From contig NZ_JAHCLR010000012.1 of assembly GCF_018455725.1 (NCBI RefSeq), forward strand, positions 62,001-126,000: 64,000 bases of DNA, given 5' to 3'. The DNA comes from Mycolicibacter acidiphilus (GTDB lineage: Bacteria; Actinomycetota; Actinomycetes; Mycobacteriales; Mycobacteriaceae). The position numbers and the translations under genes are program-made. This document shows, one piece after another, positions 6,832 through 17,305 of the stretch (the stretch's first letter is position 1; each line of letters begins with the position of its first letter). The notes beneath the pieces were generated by a model. The model made no database searches. It was not told the origin of the DNA and worked only from the letters and a program-made list of their open reading frames with translations.

Positions 6832-8358
6832 ATGTATCCCGGCACCCATGCACGCCTGACCCCCGACAAGCCGGCGATCATCGTCGCCGACACCGGCGAA
6901 ACCCTCAGCTACGCCCAACTCGACAGTCGCTCACAGCGTTTCGCTCGTCACCTGTACGACGACGGGGTCCGGCGCGGTGACCACCTCGCGGTGCTCACCG
7001 ACAACCAGGCCCGTGCGCTGGAGGTGTATTGGGCCGCGATGCGCTCCGGGCTGTACGTCACGTTCATCAACTCGCAGCTCAACGCCGACGAAGCCGCCTA
7101 CATCGTCAACGACTGCGGCGCCGAGACTTTCGTGATCGCCGAGAAGTACGCAGGGATCGCGGCCGCGGTGGTGGGACAGACGCCGGGGGTGCGGCGGCGG
7201 ATCGCGCTGGGGGCGGTCGACGCGTTCGCCGACTACGAGGATCTGGTGGCGTCCGCATCGCCGCAACCGCTGCCCGCGGAACCGTGCGGGGCCGACATGC
7301 TGTATTCATCGGGGACCACCGGGTTTCCGAAGGGCATTGAGGTTCCGCTGCCCGACCGGGATGTCGCCGAACCCGGGGATCCGGTGACCGCGCTGTTCGG
7401 ACCGGCGATGGGGTTGACGGCAGACTCGGTGTACCTGTCGCCGGCGCCGGTGTATCACGCTGCGCCGCTGCGGTTCATGGCGATGGCGCAACGGTTGGGT
7501 GCGACGGTGGTGATGATGCGCAAGTTCGACGCACACGACGCGCTGCGGCTGATCGAGCAGTACCGGGTCACGCACAGCCAGTGGGTGCCGACGATGTTCA
7601 TCCGGATGCTGAAACTGCCGCAGTCGGTGCGTGATTCCCACGATGTGTCGTCGCTGCGGTGCGCGGTGCACGCCGCGGCCCCGTGCCCGCAGGACGTCAA
7701 ACGGGCGATGATCGACTGGTGGGGTCCGATCCTGCTGGAGTACTACTCGGCCACCGAGGGCAACGGCGTCACGCTGATCGACAGCGGTGACTGGCTGGCC
7801 CATCCCGGGTCGGTGGGCCGGTGTGTGCTCGGTGTGCTGCGGGTCTGCGACGACGACGGCGTGGAGATTCCGACCGGTGAGATCGGGACCGTCTACTTCG
7901 AGCGCGAGATCATCCCGTTCGAGTACCACAACGACCCGCAGCGCACCGCGCAGACCCGGCACCGCGACCACCCGACCTGGACCACCAACGGCGACGTCGG
8001 CTACGTCGACGCCGACGGCTATCTGTATCTGACCGACCGCAAGTCGTTCATGATCATCTCCGGCGGGGTCAACATCTATCCGCAGGAGATCGAGAACGCC
8101 CTGGCGCTGCACCCGGCGGTGCTGGACGTGGCGGTGATTGGCGTGCCGGATGAGGAGATGGGGGAGGCGGTGGTGGCCGTGGTGCATCCGGCTGACAGCG
8201 CGGGGTCGACCGACGAACTCGCGACAACCCTGGACGGTTTCCTGCGGGAGCGCATCGCGCACTACAAGGTGCCGCGCCGCTACGAGTTCACCACCGACCT
8301 GCCGCGTACGCCGACCGGGAAACTGATCAAGGGCCGGTTGCGGGAGCGCTATGCCTGA
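6832..8358 (+). CDS. Fatty-acid/acyl-CoA ligase (FadD-type, ANL superfamily)
   Basis: The 508-residue adenylate-forming enzyme shows the phosphate-binding loop YSSGTTGFPKG (near 160), the YYSATEG motif, GDVGYVDADGYLYLTDR containing the conserved Asp and hinge region, and the C-terminal PRTPTGKLIKG lysine motif. It should convert a carboxylic acid to its CoA thioester through an acyl-adenylate. The closest M. tuberculosis type appears to be FadD4, but the assignment is by impression. The start ATG at 6832 follows GAAAGGGCG. Its last 8 nt overlap the next ligase gene, implying translational coupling. Confidence 0.88.
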   Translation: MYPGTHARLTPDKPAIIVADTGETLSYAQLDSRSQRFARHLYDDGVRRGDHLAVLTDNQARALEVYWAAMRSGLYVTFINSQLNADEAAYIVNDCGAETFVIAEKYAGIAAAVVGQTPGVRRRIALGAVDAFADYEDLVASASPQPLPAEPCGADMLYSSGTTGFPKGIEVPLPDRDVAEPGDPVTALFGPAMGLTADSVYLSPAPVYHAAPLRFMAMAQRLGATVVMMRKFDAHDALRLIEQYRVTHSQWVPTMFIRMLKLPQSVRDSHDVSSLRCAVHAAAPCPQDVKRAMIDWWGPILLEYYSATEGNGVTLIDSGDWLAHPGSVGRCVLGVLRVCDDDGVEIPTGEIGTVYFEREIIPFEYHNDPQRTAQTRHRDHPTWTTNGDVGYVDADGYLYLTDRKSFMIISGGVNIYPQEIENALALHPAVLDVAVIGVPDEEMGEAVVAVVHPADSAGSTDELATTLDGFLRERIAHYKVPRRYEFTTDLPRTPTGKLIKGRLRERYA

Positions 8359-9898
8359 CTGGCGCTCGCCGGCGTTCAGCGCTGCCGACATCGAGCGCTA
8401 CCACGAGGCCGGCTGGTGGTCGGAGAACTCACTGTCGGATGCGGTGCGGCGCAACGCCGAACGTACACCGGGCCGCGTCGCCTACCGCGACGAGCCGGGC
8501 GCGGCACTGACCTGGCGGCAGTTCGACCGCGACGCCGACGAACTCGCCGCCCGCCTGGCCGGCGCCGGCGTTGCGGTGGGGGACCGGATTGCGGTGTGGC
8601 ACGGCGATTCGGCCGCCATCCATCTGCTGTACGTGGCGATCGAACGCTGTGGGGCGGTGTTCGTCGGCATCGGGGCGCGGGCCGGCACCCGGGAGGTCGG
8701 CGCGATCCTGGCAGGTGCCCGGCCGACCCTGCTGATCGTCGACGGGCAACGCCGCGACGTTGCCCGGACGCTGGGCGTTCCGGCGCTGACGGTGGCGGAG
8801 TTGGGTGCTCCGGCGGCGGCGGGGCCACAACTCGGGCCCGACGACGTCTTCCTGATCAACTCTACCTCCGGCACCACCGGGCTGCCGAAATGCGTTGTGC
8901 ACACCCAGAACCGGTGGCACTACTTCCACCGGAAGGCCGTTGCGAACGGCGCGCTGACCGCCGACGACGTCTTCCTGCCGGTGATCCCCACCCCGTTCGG
9001 CTTCGGGCTGTGGACCAGCCACACCACCCCGATCCACCTCGGCGCCACCGCGGTGCTGCTGGAGCGGTTCACCACCGCGGCCACCTGGGCGGCGATCGCC
9101 GAACACCGGGTCAGCGTGCTGTGCTGCGTCAGCACCCAGTTGACGATGCTGATGGCCGACCCGGGCCGCCACGACCACGACCTGAGTTCGCTACGGGTGG
9201 TGTTCACCGGGGGCGAGGCGGTGCCGTACCGGCCGGCGGTCGACTTCGAAGCGCTCACCGGGGCAACGATTCTGCAGTTCTACGGCTCCAATGAGACCGG
9301 GTTGCTCAGCGCGACCACCCTGGCCGATCCGCCGGAGAGGCGACTGCGCACCGGCGGGCGGATCGTTGCCGAGATGGCCGTGCGGCTTTACGACGGCGAC
9401 ACCGAGGTCACCGCCACCGGCCACGGTCAGCCCGCCTGCCGCGGCCCGGCCACCAGCCTGGGCTACCTCGACGGCACCGACTCCGACAAGCTGTTCACCG
9501 CCGACGGCTGGATGCGGATGGGTGACATCTGCGACATCGACGCCGGCGGCTATCTCACCGTCAGCGGGCGCACGTCGGATTTCATCCTGCGCGGCGGCAA
9601 GAACATCAGCGCCGCCCAGGTCGAGGATGCCGTCGTCACCCACCCGACGGTCGCACTGGCCGCGGCCGTCGCGATGCCCGACGAGGTGTTCGGCGAGAAG
9701 GTCTGCTGTTACGTGGAACTCGTCGACGGCGCAGATGGCCTGGAGCTGTCCGGCCTCATCGACCACCTACTGGCGCAGGGGGTGTCCAAGGAGTTGCTGC
9801 CGGAGCGGCTGGTCGTGCTCGACGAGCTGCCCCGGTCCTCGGGTGGGAAGGTCGCCAAGGGGGTGCTGCGGGAAGGCATTCGGGTCCGTCAGGAGTAG
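8351..9898 (+). CDS. Second acyl-CoA ligase (ANL superfamily)
   Basis: This 515-residue protein is another adenylate-forming ligase. It has the P-loop STSGTTGLPKCVVH (near 170-183), FYGSNETG, GDICDIDAGGYLTVSGR and, near the C-terminus, the catalytic lysine motif LPRSSGGKVAKG. The pattern resembles cyclohexanecarboxylate/benzoate-type ligases more than long-chain FadD enzymes, but the substrate is uncertain. The start ATG at 8351 lies inside the end of the previous ligase gene (8-nt overlap). Having two different ligases plus an SDR in one operon suggests a small catabolic or lipid-modifying pathway. The 3' end overlaps the convergent ankyrin gene by 10 nt. Confidence 0.85.
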   Translation: MPDWRSPAFSAADIERYHEAGWWSENSLSDAVRRNAERTPGRVAYRDEPGAALTWRQFDRDADELAARLAGAGVAVGDRIAVWHGDSAAIHLLYVAIERCGAVFVGIGARAGTREVGAILAGARPTLLIVDGQRRDVARTLGVPALTVAELGAPAAAGPQLGPDDVFLINSTSGTTGLPKCVVHTQNRWHYFHRKAVANGALTADDVFLPVIPTPFGFGLWTSHTTPIHLGATAVLLERFTTAATWAAIAEHRVSVLCCVSTQLTMLMADPGRHDHDLSSLRVVFTGGEAVPYRPAVDFEALTGATILQFYGSNETGLLSATTLADPPERRLRTGGRIVAEMAVRLYDGDTEVTATGHGQPACRGPATSLGYLDGTDSDKLFTADGWMRMGDICDIDAGGYLTVSGRTSDFILRGGKNISAAQVEDAVVTHPTVALAAAVAMPDEVFGEKVCCYVELVDGADGLELSGLIDHLLAQGVSKELLPERLVVLDELPRSSGGKVAKGVLREGIRVRQE

Positions 9899-10614
9899 CT
9901 GGTGTGCACCTGTGTCACCGAGCTGACGTCGATGACGAATGCGGCCGTCGCCACGTGCATCGCCCCCTTGGCGTCCAGTTCGCGGTAACCGCCCAGCAGC
10001 CCGACGTGGTCGTCTTCCAGCGTCACCCGGAACCCGCCCCACAGGTAGGGCACCGGAAACCACAGCTCGGCGCCCGTCGGCTCGTGCAGCAACTCCACCG
10101 GCGGATAGCGCAGCAGGTCCCGCAGCCCCTTGCCGCCGAACCTGGGGTCGTCGAACTTCGGCTGGATCAGGTCGTCGATGATCGCCGCTAGATTGGCGTT
10201 CAGCGGTCCGACCTCGTCGGCGCCGATCGGTGACGGCGGCGGTGCCAGCAGCTCCAGCAGCTCAGCCGAGCGGCCGTGCTCGACAGCGATGTCGTGGGCG
10301 GTGCGCCCGTGGGCGTCGGTCTGCGAGCGCAGCGCACCGCGCTTGAGCAGTTCGCCCACCACGTCCGGCGGTGCGTCATTCCAGGCGGCCTGATGCAGCA
10401 CGGTCAGCCAGCTGGTGCCGCCGGGCCGCCACTGTTTGACGTCCACCAGGCGGTCGCTGTGGTCGAGTTCGCGCAGCACTTTGCGCCACTTGCCGCGCCG
10501 CGCCATGTCGGCCAGGTACATGCTGGCCTGGACCTGCCGCTTGCCCAGCAGCGCGGGGTCGAGCGAACCCGGCCACACGGCCGCCGTGCCACGAAGCTCG
10601 GAGTACGTCGTCAC
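9889..10614 (-). CDS. Ankyrin-repeat-like protein
   Basis: The 241-residue protein has two or three ankyrin-type helical repeats in residues about 35-130, for example GTSWLTVLHQAAWNDAPPDVVGELL followed by DAHGRTAHDIAVEHGRSAELLELL. The C-terminal half (NANLAAIIDDLIQPKFDDPRF to the end) is not a repeat and resembles a compact alpha/beta domain seen in a family of bacterial ankyrin proteins. There is no signal peptide, so it should be cytosolic. The start ATG at 10614 sits 23 bp from the stop of the upstream kinase gene on the same strand, so the two may be co-transcribed. Function unknown. Confidence 0.75.
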   Translation of the reverse strand: MTTYSELRGTAAVWPGSLDPALLGKRQVQASMYLADMARRGKWRKVLRELDHSDRLVDVKQWRPGGTSWLTVLHQAAWNDAPPDVVGELLKRGALRSQTDAHGRTAHDIAVEHGRSAELLELLAPPPSPIGADEVGPLNANLAAIIDDLIQPKFDDPRFGGKGLRDLLRYPPVELLHEPTGAELWFPVPYLWGGFRVTLEDDHVGLLGGYRELDAKGAMHVATAAFVIDVSSVTQVHTSYS

Positions 10615-10637
10615 GTCGCCATCATGCCGGGTCGCCG

Positions 10638-11936
10638 TTACCCGTCGATCCCCGAGTTGCGGATCAGCATCGTGCCGTTCTGCACGGTCATGCTCAACCA
10701 GCGCGCCTCGGTCAGCGTCTGGCCGTGTTCGACGTATTCGAGTTCGACCTGGACGCTGGTCTCGTCGCGGGGAGTCACCGACGTCACCGTCACGGTGGTG
10801 ACCGTCGACCAGAAGTCCAGGTAGCTGTCGAGCCCGTTCTGCTCCTGGTAGTCGGCGGCGAGGTGCGTCCAGGCCTGGCGGGCCTGGTCGGGGAGGAGTG
10901 CGTAGTAGGCGGTGACGAAGGTGCGCATCGCGGCGAACGGCATGTCGGCGGGGGCGGCTTCGAGCCGTGACGGGGCGCCGACGACTGCCACCACCGTTGC
11001 CGTGCGGGTGTGCGCGATGGGCCGCGCCCCGATCGTCACCCCGACCGCGATGAACACCAGCGCAGCGACCGCCGCCGCGGCGAGCAACCGCCAGTTCGGG
11101 ATGCGCCGGACGGTCGTGGCACGGGGGTGATGCTGCCGTTGGCTCGCGGTGGCCTTGGCCAGCGCGTCGGCGAAGTCCGCACAGCAGTCGAACCGCTCGG
11201 CAGGGTCCTCGGCCAGCGCGCGGGCCAGCACCGGGTCCAGCGCGGCGAGATCGGGGTGGGTCGCGGCCAGCAGTGGCGGCGCCGCGCTCAGGCGCGTCCG
11301 CCCGGCCAGCAGGTGGAAGGCGGTGGCGGCCAGCGCGTACTGGTCCGCCCGGCCGTCCAACGGCGCCCCAGCCAGCTGTTCGGGCGCGGCGTACGCGATC
11401 GTGCCGGGCGTCATGTTGGTGGCGGTCAGCCCGCTGATCGCGTCGAGCCGGCGGGCGATCCCGAAGTCCGCCAACAGGATCCGCCGGGCCGACTCGTCGG
11501 TGAGAAGGATGTTGGCCGGTTTGACGTCACGGTGCAGCAGCCGGTGCCGGTGGGCGTAGTCCAGGGCCTGCGCCACCGCGGTCACCATCTCGACCACATC
11601 GGCGACGGGCAGGCCGCCGCGGAAGCGGTCGCCGAGCAGCCGGGCGGCGTCGGATCCGGCGACGTAGTCCATCGCGATCCACAGCCGCCCACGGTCCTCG
11701 CCGCGGTCGTGCACGCCGACGATGTTCGGGTGGAACAGCGTCGCGGCCAGGTTCGCCTCCCGGATGAACCGGGCCCGGTACTCGGGGTCGGCGGAGACGT
11801 CGGCGGCGAGCACCTTCAGCGCGTCCCGCCGCGGCAGCCGGGGGTGCTGGGCCAGGTAGACCTCGCCCATGCCGCCGGCGCCGAGGGCGTCGACGATCGT
11901 GTACCCGGCGAACGTCGCCCCGGTGGGAAGCGGCAT
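10638..11936 (-). CDS. Transmembrane Ser/Thr protein kinase with extracellular NTF2-like domain
   Basis: From the ATG at 11936 the 432-residue protein opens [21 protein letters not shown] complete kinase domain covers about 9-265: glycine loop [15 protein letters not shown] lysine, HRDVKPAN catalytic loop, DFG in LADFGIA, and APE in YAAPEQL. A single membrane helix follows near 287-310 ([20 protein letters not shown]). The outer part (about 325-432) looks like an NTF2/SnoaL-type fold, as in several mycobacterial Pkn-like or Mce-associated proteins. An upstream in-frame start at 11975 would add a 13-residue non-conserved extension. Unlike the kinase at 2936-4654, all catalytic residues are present. 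The ligand or substrate is unknown. Confidence 0.88.
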   Translation of the reverse strand: MPLPTGATFAGYTIVDALGAGGMGEVYLAQHPRLPRRDALKVLAADVSADPEYRARFIREANLAATLFHPNIVGVHDRGEDRGRLWIAMDYVAGSDAARLLGDRFRGGLPVADVVEMVTAVAQALDYAHRHRLLHRDVKPANILLTDESARRILLADFGIARRLDAISGLTATNMTPGTIAYAAPEQLAGAPLDGRADQYALAATAFHLLAGRTRLSAAPPLLAATHPDLAALDPVLARALAEDPAERFDCCADFADALAKATASQRQHHPRATTVRRIPNWRLLAAAAVAALVFIAVGVTIGARPIAHTRTATVVAVVGAPSRLEAAPADMPFAAMRTFVTAYYALLPDQARQAWTHLAADYQEQNGLDSYLDFWSTVTTVTVTSVTPRDETSVQVELEYVEHGQTLTEARWLSMTVQNGTMLIRNSGIDG

Positions 11937-12008
11937 GCGCGGAATCCTATGTCGGCTCGGCGCGTTGCCGCGCACCGCTGTCAGCCGGGTTCGGTAGGGT
12001 CCCTCCGC

Positions 12009-14348
12009 GTGACTCCGAACGCAGCGCTCAAGCCGGTGAACACCCGGCTCGCCGAGGAACTGGCAGTGGCAGAACGGCAGGTGGCGGCCGCAGTCGCCCT
12101 GCTCGACGAGGGCAGCACCGTGCCGTTCATCGCGCGCTACCGCAAGGAGGTCACCGGCAGCCTCGACGACGGCCAGCTGCGCACGCTGGAGGAGCGGCTG
12201 CGCTACCTGCGGGAGCTCGACGACCGGCGAGCCAGCGTGCTGGCCTCGATCGAGGAGCAGGGCAAGCTCACCGACGATCTGCGGGCGGCGCTGCTGACGG
12301 CCGACACCAAGGCGCGGGTCGAGGACATCTACCTGCCCTACAAGCCCAAGCGGCGCACCAAGGCGCAGATCGCCCGGGAGGCGGGCCTGGAGCCGCTGGC
12401 CGACCGGCTGCTGACCGACCGGTCACTGGACCCCCGGCAGGTCGCCGCCGAGTTCATCGGCGAGGAGGTCGCCGACGCCGAGGCGGCGCTCGACGGCGCG
12501 CGCGCGATCCTGGTGGAGCGGGCCGCAGAGGACGCCGAACTGGTCGGCGCGGTCCGGGAGAAGTTCTGGTCGAGCGGCTCGGTGCGCACCGTGCCGCGGT
12601 CGGCCGAGGCAGCCAAAAGCGCTGCGGCGCAGAAGTTCCGGGACTACTTCGAGTTCAGCGAGGCGCTCGACGACATGCCGTCGCACCGGGTGCTGGCGGT
12701 GTTGCGCGGCGAGAAGGAGGAGGCGCTGTCGCTGGCCTTCGATGGCGGTGAGGACACGGCGTACCACGCGATGGTCGCCCGCTCCCTCGACATCGACATG
12801 ACCGCACCCGGCGCGGCGACGCCGTGGCTGGCCGAGACCGTGCGGTGGGCGTGGGACACCCGGCTGATGTTCTCCGCGGCGGTCGACGCCCGGATGCGGC
12901 TGAAGCTGCGCGCCGAGGCCGACGCGGTGACGGTGTTCGCCAAGAACCTCAAGGACCTGCTGCTGGCCGCGCCGGCCGGCAACCGCACCACGCTCGGCCT
13001 GGACCCGGGCTTCCGGACCGGGGTGAAGGTCGCCGTCGTCGACGCCACCGGCAAGGTCGTCGACACCTGCGCGATCTATCCGCACCAGCCGCAGAAGCAG
13101 TGGGACCAGGCCAAGGCGACGCTGGCGGCGCTGGTGGCCCGGCACAACGTGGACCTGATCGCGATCGGCAACGGCACCGCATCCCGGGAGACCGACGCGC
13201 TGGCCACCGAGCTCATCACCGACATCCGCACCGCCGGCGCGGCCGTCCCGGCCAAGGCGATGGTCAGCGAAGCCGGCGCCTCGGTGTACTCGGCGTCGGC
13301 CTACGCCGCCCATGAGCTGCCCGACCTGGACGTCACCCTGCGCGGCGCGGTGTCGATCGCCCGGCGGCTGCAGGACCCGCTGGCCGAGCTGGTCAAGATC
13401 GAACCGAAGTCGATCGGCGTCGGGCAGTACCAGCACGACGTCACCCCCGGGACGCTGGCGCGCAGCCTCGACGCGGTGGTCGAGGACGCGGTGAACGCGG
13501 TCGGCGTCGACCTGAACACCGCGTCGGTGCCGCTGCTGGCGCGGGTGTCGGGGGTGTCGCAGTCGCTGGCCGAGGCGATCGTCGCCCACCGCGACGCGAC
13601 CGGGCCGTTCCGCAGCCGGTCCGCGCTGCTGGACGTACCCCGGTTGGGGCCCAAGGCATTCGAGCAGTGCGCCGGGTTCCTGCGGATCTCCGGCGGCGAC
13701 GACCCGCTGGACACCTCGGGCGTGCATCCGGAGGCCTACCCGGTGGTGCGGCGCATCCTGGACCGTTCCGGTGTCACGCTGGCCGAACTGATCGGCGACG
13801 AGCGGGCGCTGCGCTCGCTGGCCCCGGCCGACTTCGCCGACGAGCGGTTCGGCATCCCGACCGTCACCGACATCCTGGCCGAACTGGAGAAGCCGGGCCG
13901 CGACCCGCGACCGGCGTTCTCCACCGCCACCTTCGCCGCCGGGGTGGAGAAGGTGGCCGACCTGAAGGTCGGAATGATCCTGGAGGGGGTCGTCACCAAC
14001 GTCGCGGCGTTCGGCGCGTTCGTTGATGTCGGCGTGCACCAGGACGGCCTGGTGCACGTCTCGGCGATGTCGGAGAAGTTCGTCTCCGACCCGCACGAGG
14101 TGGTCAAATCCGGCCAGGTGGTGCGGGTGAAGGTCGTCGATGTCGACGTCGAACGTCAGCGGATCGGGCTGAGCCTGCGGCTCAGGGATGCGCCCAAAGA
14201 CGGGCCCAAAGCCGGCCAGGCGGGCAAACCCGCCCCGCGCCGCGACGGCGGCAAGCAGAATCGGGGGGAGCGCCGGCCGGCCGCCGGCGGTGGACGGCCG
14301 AGCGGGTCGATGGCGGACGCGTTGCGCAACGCCGGTTTCGGGAGGTGA
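12009..14348 (+). CDS. tex: Tex-family RNA-binding transcription accessory protein
   Basis: The 779-residue product starts at a GTG (12009), as [20 protein letters not shown]. It has the full Tex architecture: an N-terminal helical region with [17 protein letters not shown], a YqgF/RNase H-like domain (about 315-440, [18 protein letters not shown]), helix-hairpin-helix motifs (about 485-560, [20 protein letters not shown]), and an S1 RNA-binding domain (about 645-715, [28 protein letters not shown]). A basic Gly/Arg/Lys tail follows. Tex proteins are cytosolic, bind nucleic acids and associate with transcription. The upstream gene is divergent (kinase), with 72 bp between starts. Confidence 0.95.
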   Translation: MTPNAALKPVNTRLAEELAVAERQVAAAVALLDEGSTVPFIARYRKEVTGSLDDGQLRTLEERLRYLRELDDRRASVLASIEEQGKLTDDLRAALLTADTKARVEDIYLPYKPKRRTKAQIAREAGLEPLADRLLTDRSLDPRQVAAEFIGEEVADAEAALDGARAILVERAAEDAELVGAVREKFWSSGSVRTVPRSAEAAKSAAAQKFRDYFEFSEALDDMPSHRVLAVLRGEKEEALSLAFDGGEDTAYHAMVARSLDIDMTAPGAATPWLAETVRWAWDTRLMFSAAVDARMRLKLRAEADAVTVFAKNLKDLLLAAPAGNRTTLGLDPGFRTGVKVAVVDATGKVVDTCAIYPHQPQKQWDQAKATLAALVARHNVDLIAIGNGTASRETDALATELITDIRTAGAAVPAKAMVSEAGASVYSASAYAAHELPDLDVTLRGAVSIARRLQDPLAELVKIEPKSIGVGQYQHDVTPGTLARSLDAVVEDAVNAVGVDLNTASVPLLARVSGVSQSLAEAIVAHRDATGPFRSRSALLDVPRLGPKAFEQCAGFLRISGGDDPLDTSGVHPEAYPVVRRILDRSGVTLAELIGDERALRSLAPADFADERFGIPTVTDILAELEKPGRDPRPAFSTATFAAGVEKVADLKVGMILEGVVTNVAAFGAFVDVGVHQDGLVHVSAMSEKFVSDPHEVVKSGQVVRVKVVDVDVERQRIGLSLRLRDAPKDGPKAGQAGKPAPRRDGGKQNRGERRPAAGGGRPSGSMADALRNAGFGR

Positions 14349-14357
14349 CGGCGGGAC

Positions 14358-15749
14358 ATGACCACGCAGCCGCGGGATGACTTCGTCGCGATCGTCGGCG
14401 CCGGCGATCTGCTGACCGCCGAGGCGATCGGCCCCGACTACGGCCACGACGAGGCGCTGGTCGGCGCACCGGTCACCCCGGCGTATGTGGCCCGCCCGCA
14501 GACCGCCGAGCAGGTCGCGGCGCTGCTGGCCGCCGCCACCGAACATCGGATCCCGGTCACCGCGCGCGGTTCCGGGACCGGGCTGTCCGGGGGCGCCCGG
14601 CCGTGCCCGGACGGCCTGCTGATCTCCTTCGAGCGGATGAACGCCGTGCTCGAAGTCGATGCGGACAATCAAGTGGCGGTGGTGCAGCCCGGGGTCACGC
14701 TGGCCGACCTGGACACCGCGACCGCCGCCGCCGGTCTGGTCTACACCGTCTTCCCCGGTGAGCTCTCCGCCAGTGTCGGCGGCAACGTCGGCACCAACGC
14801 CGGCGGCATGCGCGCCGTCAAATACGGGGTGACCCGGCACAACGTGCTCGGCCTGCAGGCGGCGCTGCCGACCGGCGAGCTGATCCGCACCGGCGGCAAG
14901 GTCACCAAACTGTCCACCGGCTACGACCTGACCCAGCTGATCATCGGCTCGGAGGGCACGCTGGCGCTGGCCACCGAGGTGACCGTCCGGCTGTATCCGC
15001 GGCTGGCGCACTCGGCCACCCTGCTGGTGCCGTTCGCCGACCTGCCCGCAGTGCTGCAGGCGGTGCCCGCGGTGGTGCGCAGCGGGGCGGACCCCGACAT
15101 CCTGGAGTACGTCGACAACCTGACGCTGGCCGCGATCAGCTACACCCAGAACCTGAGCCTGGGCATCCCCGACGGCATCCGGGACACCGCGCAGGCGTAC
15201 CTGGTGATCGGGGTGGAGAACCGCGACCGGGACCGGCTCGACGGTGACGTGGCGATGCTCGGTGAACTGCTGGACTCGCTGGGCGCACTGGATCTGTATG
15301 TACTGGAAGGAAATTCCGCGCACGCGCTGATCGAGGCCCGGGAGCGGGCGTTCTGGACGGCGAAGGCGGCCGGCGCCCACGACGTTATCGACGTCGTGGT
15401 GCCGCGCACCCGGATGCACGAGTTCTTCACCCGGGCACAGGAACTCGCGCAGGCTGCCGGTGCCGGGGTGGTCGGCTGCGGGCATGCCGGCGACGGCAAC
15501 GTGCACCTGGCGGTGTTCTGCGCCGACGACGACGTGCGGCACCGGCTGCTGCACGACATCTTCGCCGGCGCGATGACCCTGGGCGGCGCGATCTCCGGTG
15601 AGCACGGCCTCGGCCGGGTCAAGACGCAGCACTTCACCGAACTGGAGGACCCGGTGAAGCTGGCCGTGCTGCGCCGGATCAAAGACGCATTCGACCCGGC
15701 CAGAATCCTCAATCCCGGTGTGGTGCTCAACGAAAGAGACAATCGATGA
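14358..15749 (+). CDS. FAD-linked oxidase, GlcD-like (glycolate/D-lactate dehydrogenase family)
   Basis: This 463-residue protein belongs to the vanillyl-alcohol-oxidase FAD fold. The PP-loop region TARGSGTGLSGGARP (about 70-85), ELSASVGGNVGTNAGGMRAVKYG and IIGSEGTLALATEVTVRL are typical of GlcD and D-lactate/2-hydroxyglutarate dehydrogenases. The C-terminal GCGHAGDGNVHLAV and GEHGLGRVK are the conserved substrate-side motifs. It should oxidise a D-2-hydroxyacid to the 2-oxoacid, passing electrons on through FAD. The ATG at 14358 is 9 bp after tex. The stop overlaps the start of the next gene (ATGA), so both are translationally coupled. Confidence 0.88.
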   Translation: MTTQPRDDFVAIVGAGDLLTAEAIGPDYGHDEALVGAPVTPAYVARPQTAEQVAALLAAATEHRIPVTARGSGTGLSGGARPCPDGLLISFERMNAVLEVDADNQVAVVQPGVTLADLDTATAAAGLVYTVFPGELSASVGGNVGTNAGGMRAVKYGVTRHNVLGLQAALPTGELIRTGGKVTKLSTGYDLTQLIIGSEGTLALATEVTVRLYPRLAHSATLLVPFADLPAVLQAVPAVVRSGADPDILEYVDNLTLAAISYTQNLSLGIPDGIRDTAQAYLVIGVENRDRDRLDGDVAMLGELLDSLGALDLYVLEGNSAHALIEARERAFWTAKAAGAHDVIDVVVPRTRMHEFFTRAQELAQAAGAGVVGCGHAGDGNVHLAVFCADDDVRHRLLHDIFAGAMTLGGAISGEHGLGRVKTQHFTELEDPVKLAVLRRIKDAFDPARILNPGVVLNERDNR

Positions 15750-17305
15750 CTAACGGCGCACAGGCCCTGATCGCCACCCTGGTCGGTTCCAACGTGCGGG
15801 TGTGCTTCGCCAACCCCGGCACCTCCGAGATGCATTTCGTCGCCGCACTCGACTCGGTGCCGCAGATGCGCGGGGTGCTCTGCCTGTTCGAGGGCGTGGT
15901 GACCGGCGCCGCCGACGGCTACGCCCGGATCGCCGGCCGGCCCGCCGCCACCCTGCTGCACCTGGGACCGGGGCTGAGCAACGGGCTGGCCAACCTGCAC
16001 AACGCCCGGCGCGCGCACGTGCCGGTCGTCAACGTCATCGGTGACCACGCCACCTACCACAAGAAATACGACGCGCCGCTGGAATCCGACATCGAACCGC
16101 TGACGGACTGGACGCACGGCTGGACCCGCCGCACCGATTGCGGCGCCGACGTGGGGCGGGATGCCGCCGAGGCCGTCGCCGCATCGATGGCCAGCCCGGC
16201 GCGGGTCGCGAACGTGATCCTGCCCGCCGACATCTCCTGGGACGACGGCGCCGAGCCGGCCGGACAGGTGGACCCGGTGCCCGCGGCGGCCCCCGACCCG
16301 GGCGCCGTCGCCGAGATCGCCGCCGTGCTGCGCAGCGGCGAACCCGTCGCCCTGCTGATCGGCGGTCCCGCCGCCGCCGCCGTGCGCGCACTGGAGGCCA
16401 CCGACCGGATCGCCGCCGCCACCGGTGCCCGTGTGCTGGTGGAGACGTTCCCGGCCCGGCTGGTCCGGGGTGCGGGGGTGCCGGCGGTGGACCGCCTCGG
16501 CTACCTGGCCGAGCAGGCCGCCTTCCAACTCGACGGGATCAAGCACCTCATCGTCGCCGGTACCCGCTCCCCGGTGTCGTTCTTCGCCTACCCCGGCAAA
16601 CCCAGCGACCTGGTGCCCGAGGGGGCCGTCGTGCACAACCTGGCCGGGTTGGAGACCGATGTGGTGGCCGCCCTGGAAGACGTGGCACAGTTGGTCGCCC
16701 CGGGCGTCGCACCCCGGCCGGCTCCGGCCGCCACACCGGAGTTGCCGTCCGGGGATCTGACCCCGCAGAACTGGGTGCAGGTGATCGGCGCCCTGCTGCC
16801 ACACGACGCGATCATCTCCGACGAATCCAACACGTCGGGGCTGCTGCTGCCGGCGGCCACCGCGGGATCACCGCGCCACGACGTGCTCACGCTCACCGGC
16901 GGGGCGATCGGGCAGGGGCTGCCGGTCGCGCTGGGCGCCGCGATCGCCGCCCCGGACCGGCCGGTGATCGCGCTGCAGGCCGACGGCAGCGCCGCCTACA
17001 CGATCTCCGCGCTCTGGACGATGGCACGGGAGCAGGCCAACGTCACCACGGTGCTGATCAACAACAGCTCGTACGCCATCCTGCGGCTGGAACTGTCCCG
17101 GGTCGGCGCCGACGGCGGGGGACCCAAAGCGAACGACCTGCTGGACCTGTCCCGGCCGAACATGGACTTCGCCAAGATCGCCGAGGGCTTCGGGGTGCCG
17201 GCGACGGTCGCGAAAACCTGCGAGGAGCTCGCCGAGCAGTTCCGCGCCGCACTGGCCGAACCCGGGCCGCACCTGATCGACGCGCGGATCCCGACGCTGT
17301 TTTAG
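15746..17305 (+). CDS. ilvX: Thiamine-diphosphate enzyme, IlvX-type acetolactate-synthase-like protein
   Basis: The 519-residue protein has the three-domain ThDP fold. The N-terminal Pyr domain includes the catalytic Glu in LFEGVVTGAADGYARIAG (about 50-65), a central Rossmann-like domain lies at about 190-330, and the C-terminal PP domain has QADGSAAYTISALW then 26 residues later NNSSYAI, the Mg-ThDP motif (with Ala instead of the usual first Gly). It resembles mycobacterial IlvX and benzoylformate-decarboxylase-like proteins more than true IlvB, and no IlvN small subunit is nearby. Coupling to an FAD 2-hydroxyacid oxidase suggests it acts on the 2-oxoacid product by decarboxylation or carboligation. 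Its stop codon overlaps the convergent cutinase stop. Confidence 0.82.
   Translation: MTNGAQALIATLVGSNVRVCFANPGTSEMHFVAALDSVPQMRGVLCLFEGVVTGAADGYARIAGRPAATLLHLGPGLSNGLANLHNARRAHVPVVNVIGDHATYHKKYDAPLESDIEPLTDWTHGWTRRTDCGADVGRDAAEAVAASMASPARVANVILPADISWDDGAEPAGQVDPVPAAAPDPGAVAEIAAVLRSGEPVALLIGGPAAAAVRALEATDRIAAATGARVLVETFPARLVRGAGVPAVDRLGYLAEQAAFQLDGIKHLIVAGTRSPVSFFAYPGKPSDLVPEGAVVHNLAGLETDVVAALEDVAQLVAPGVAPRPAPAATPELPSGDLTPQNWVQVIGALLPHDAIISDESNTSGLLLPAATAGSPRHDVLTLTGGAIGQGLPVALGAAIAAPDRPVIALQADGSAAYTISALWTMAREQANVTTVLINNSSYAILRLELSRVGADGGGPKANDLLDLSRPNMDFAKIAEGFGVPATVAKTCEELAEQFRAALAEPGPHLIDARIPTLF

Noticed and set aside
5904-6893. N-terminal extension of the glycoside hydrolase to 6893 on the minus strand
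   Set aside because: The extension lies wholly opposite the SDR gene and contains no signal peptide; the leader sequence begins at the GTG at 5903.
12423-15632. Minus-strand open frame of 1069 codons opposite tex and the FAD oxidase
   Set aside because: It spans two well-supported plus-strand genes and their boundary, has low-complexity Gly/Arg/Val/Gln composition and no recognisable motif.
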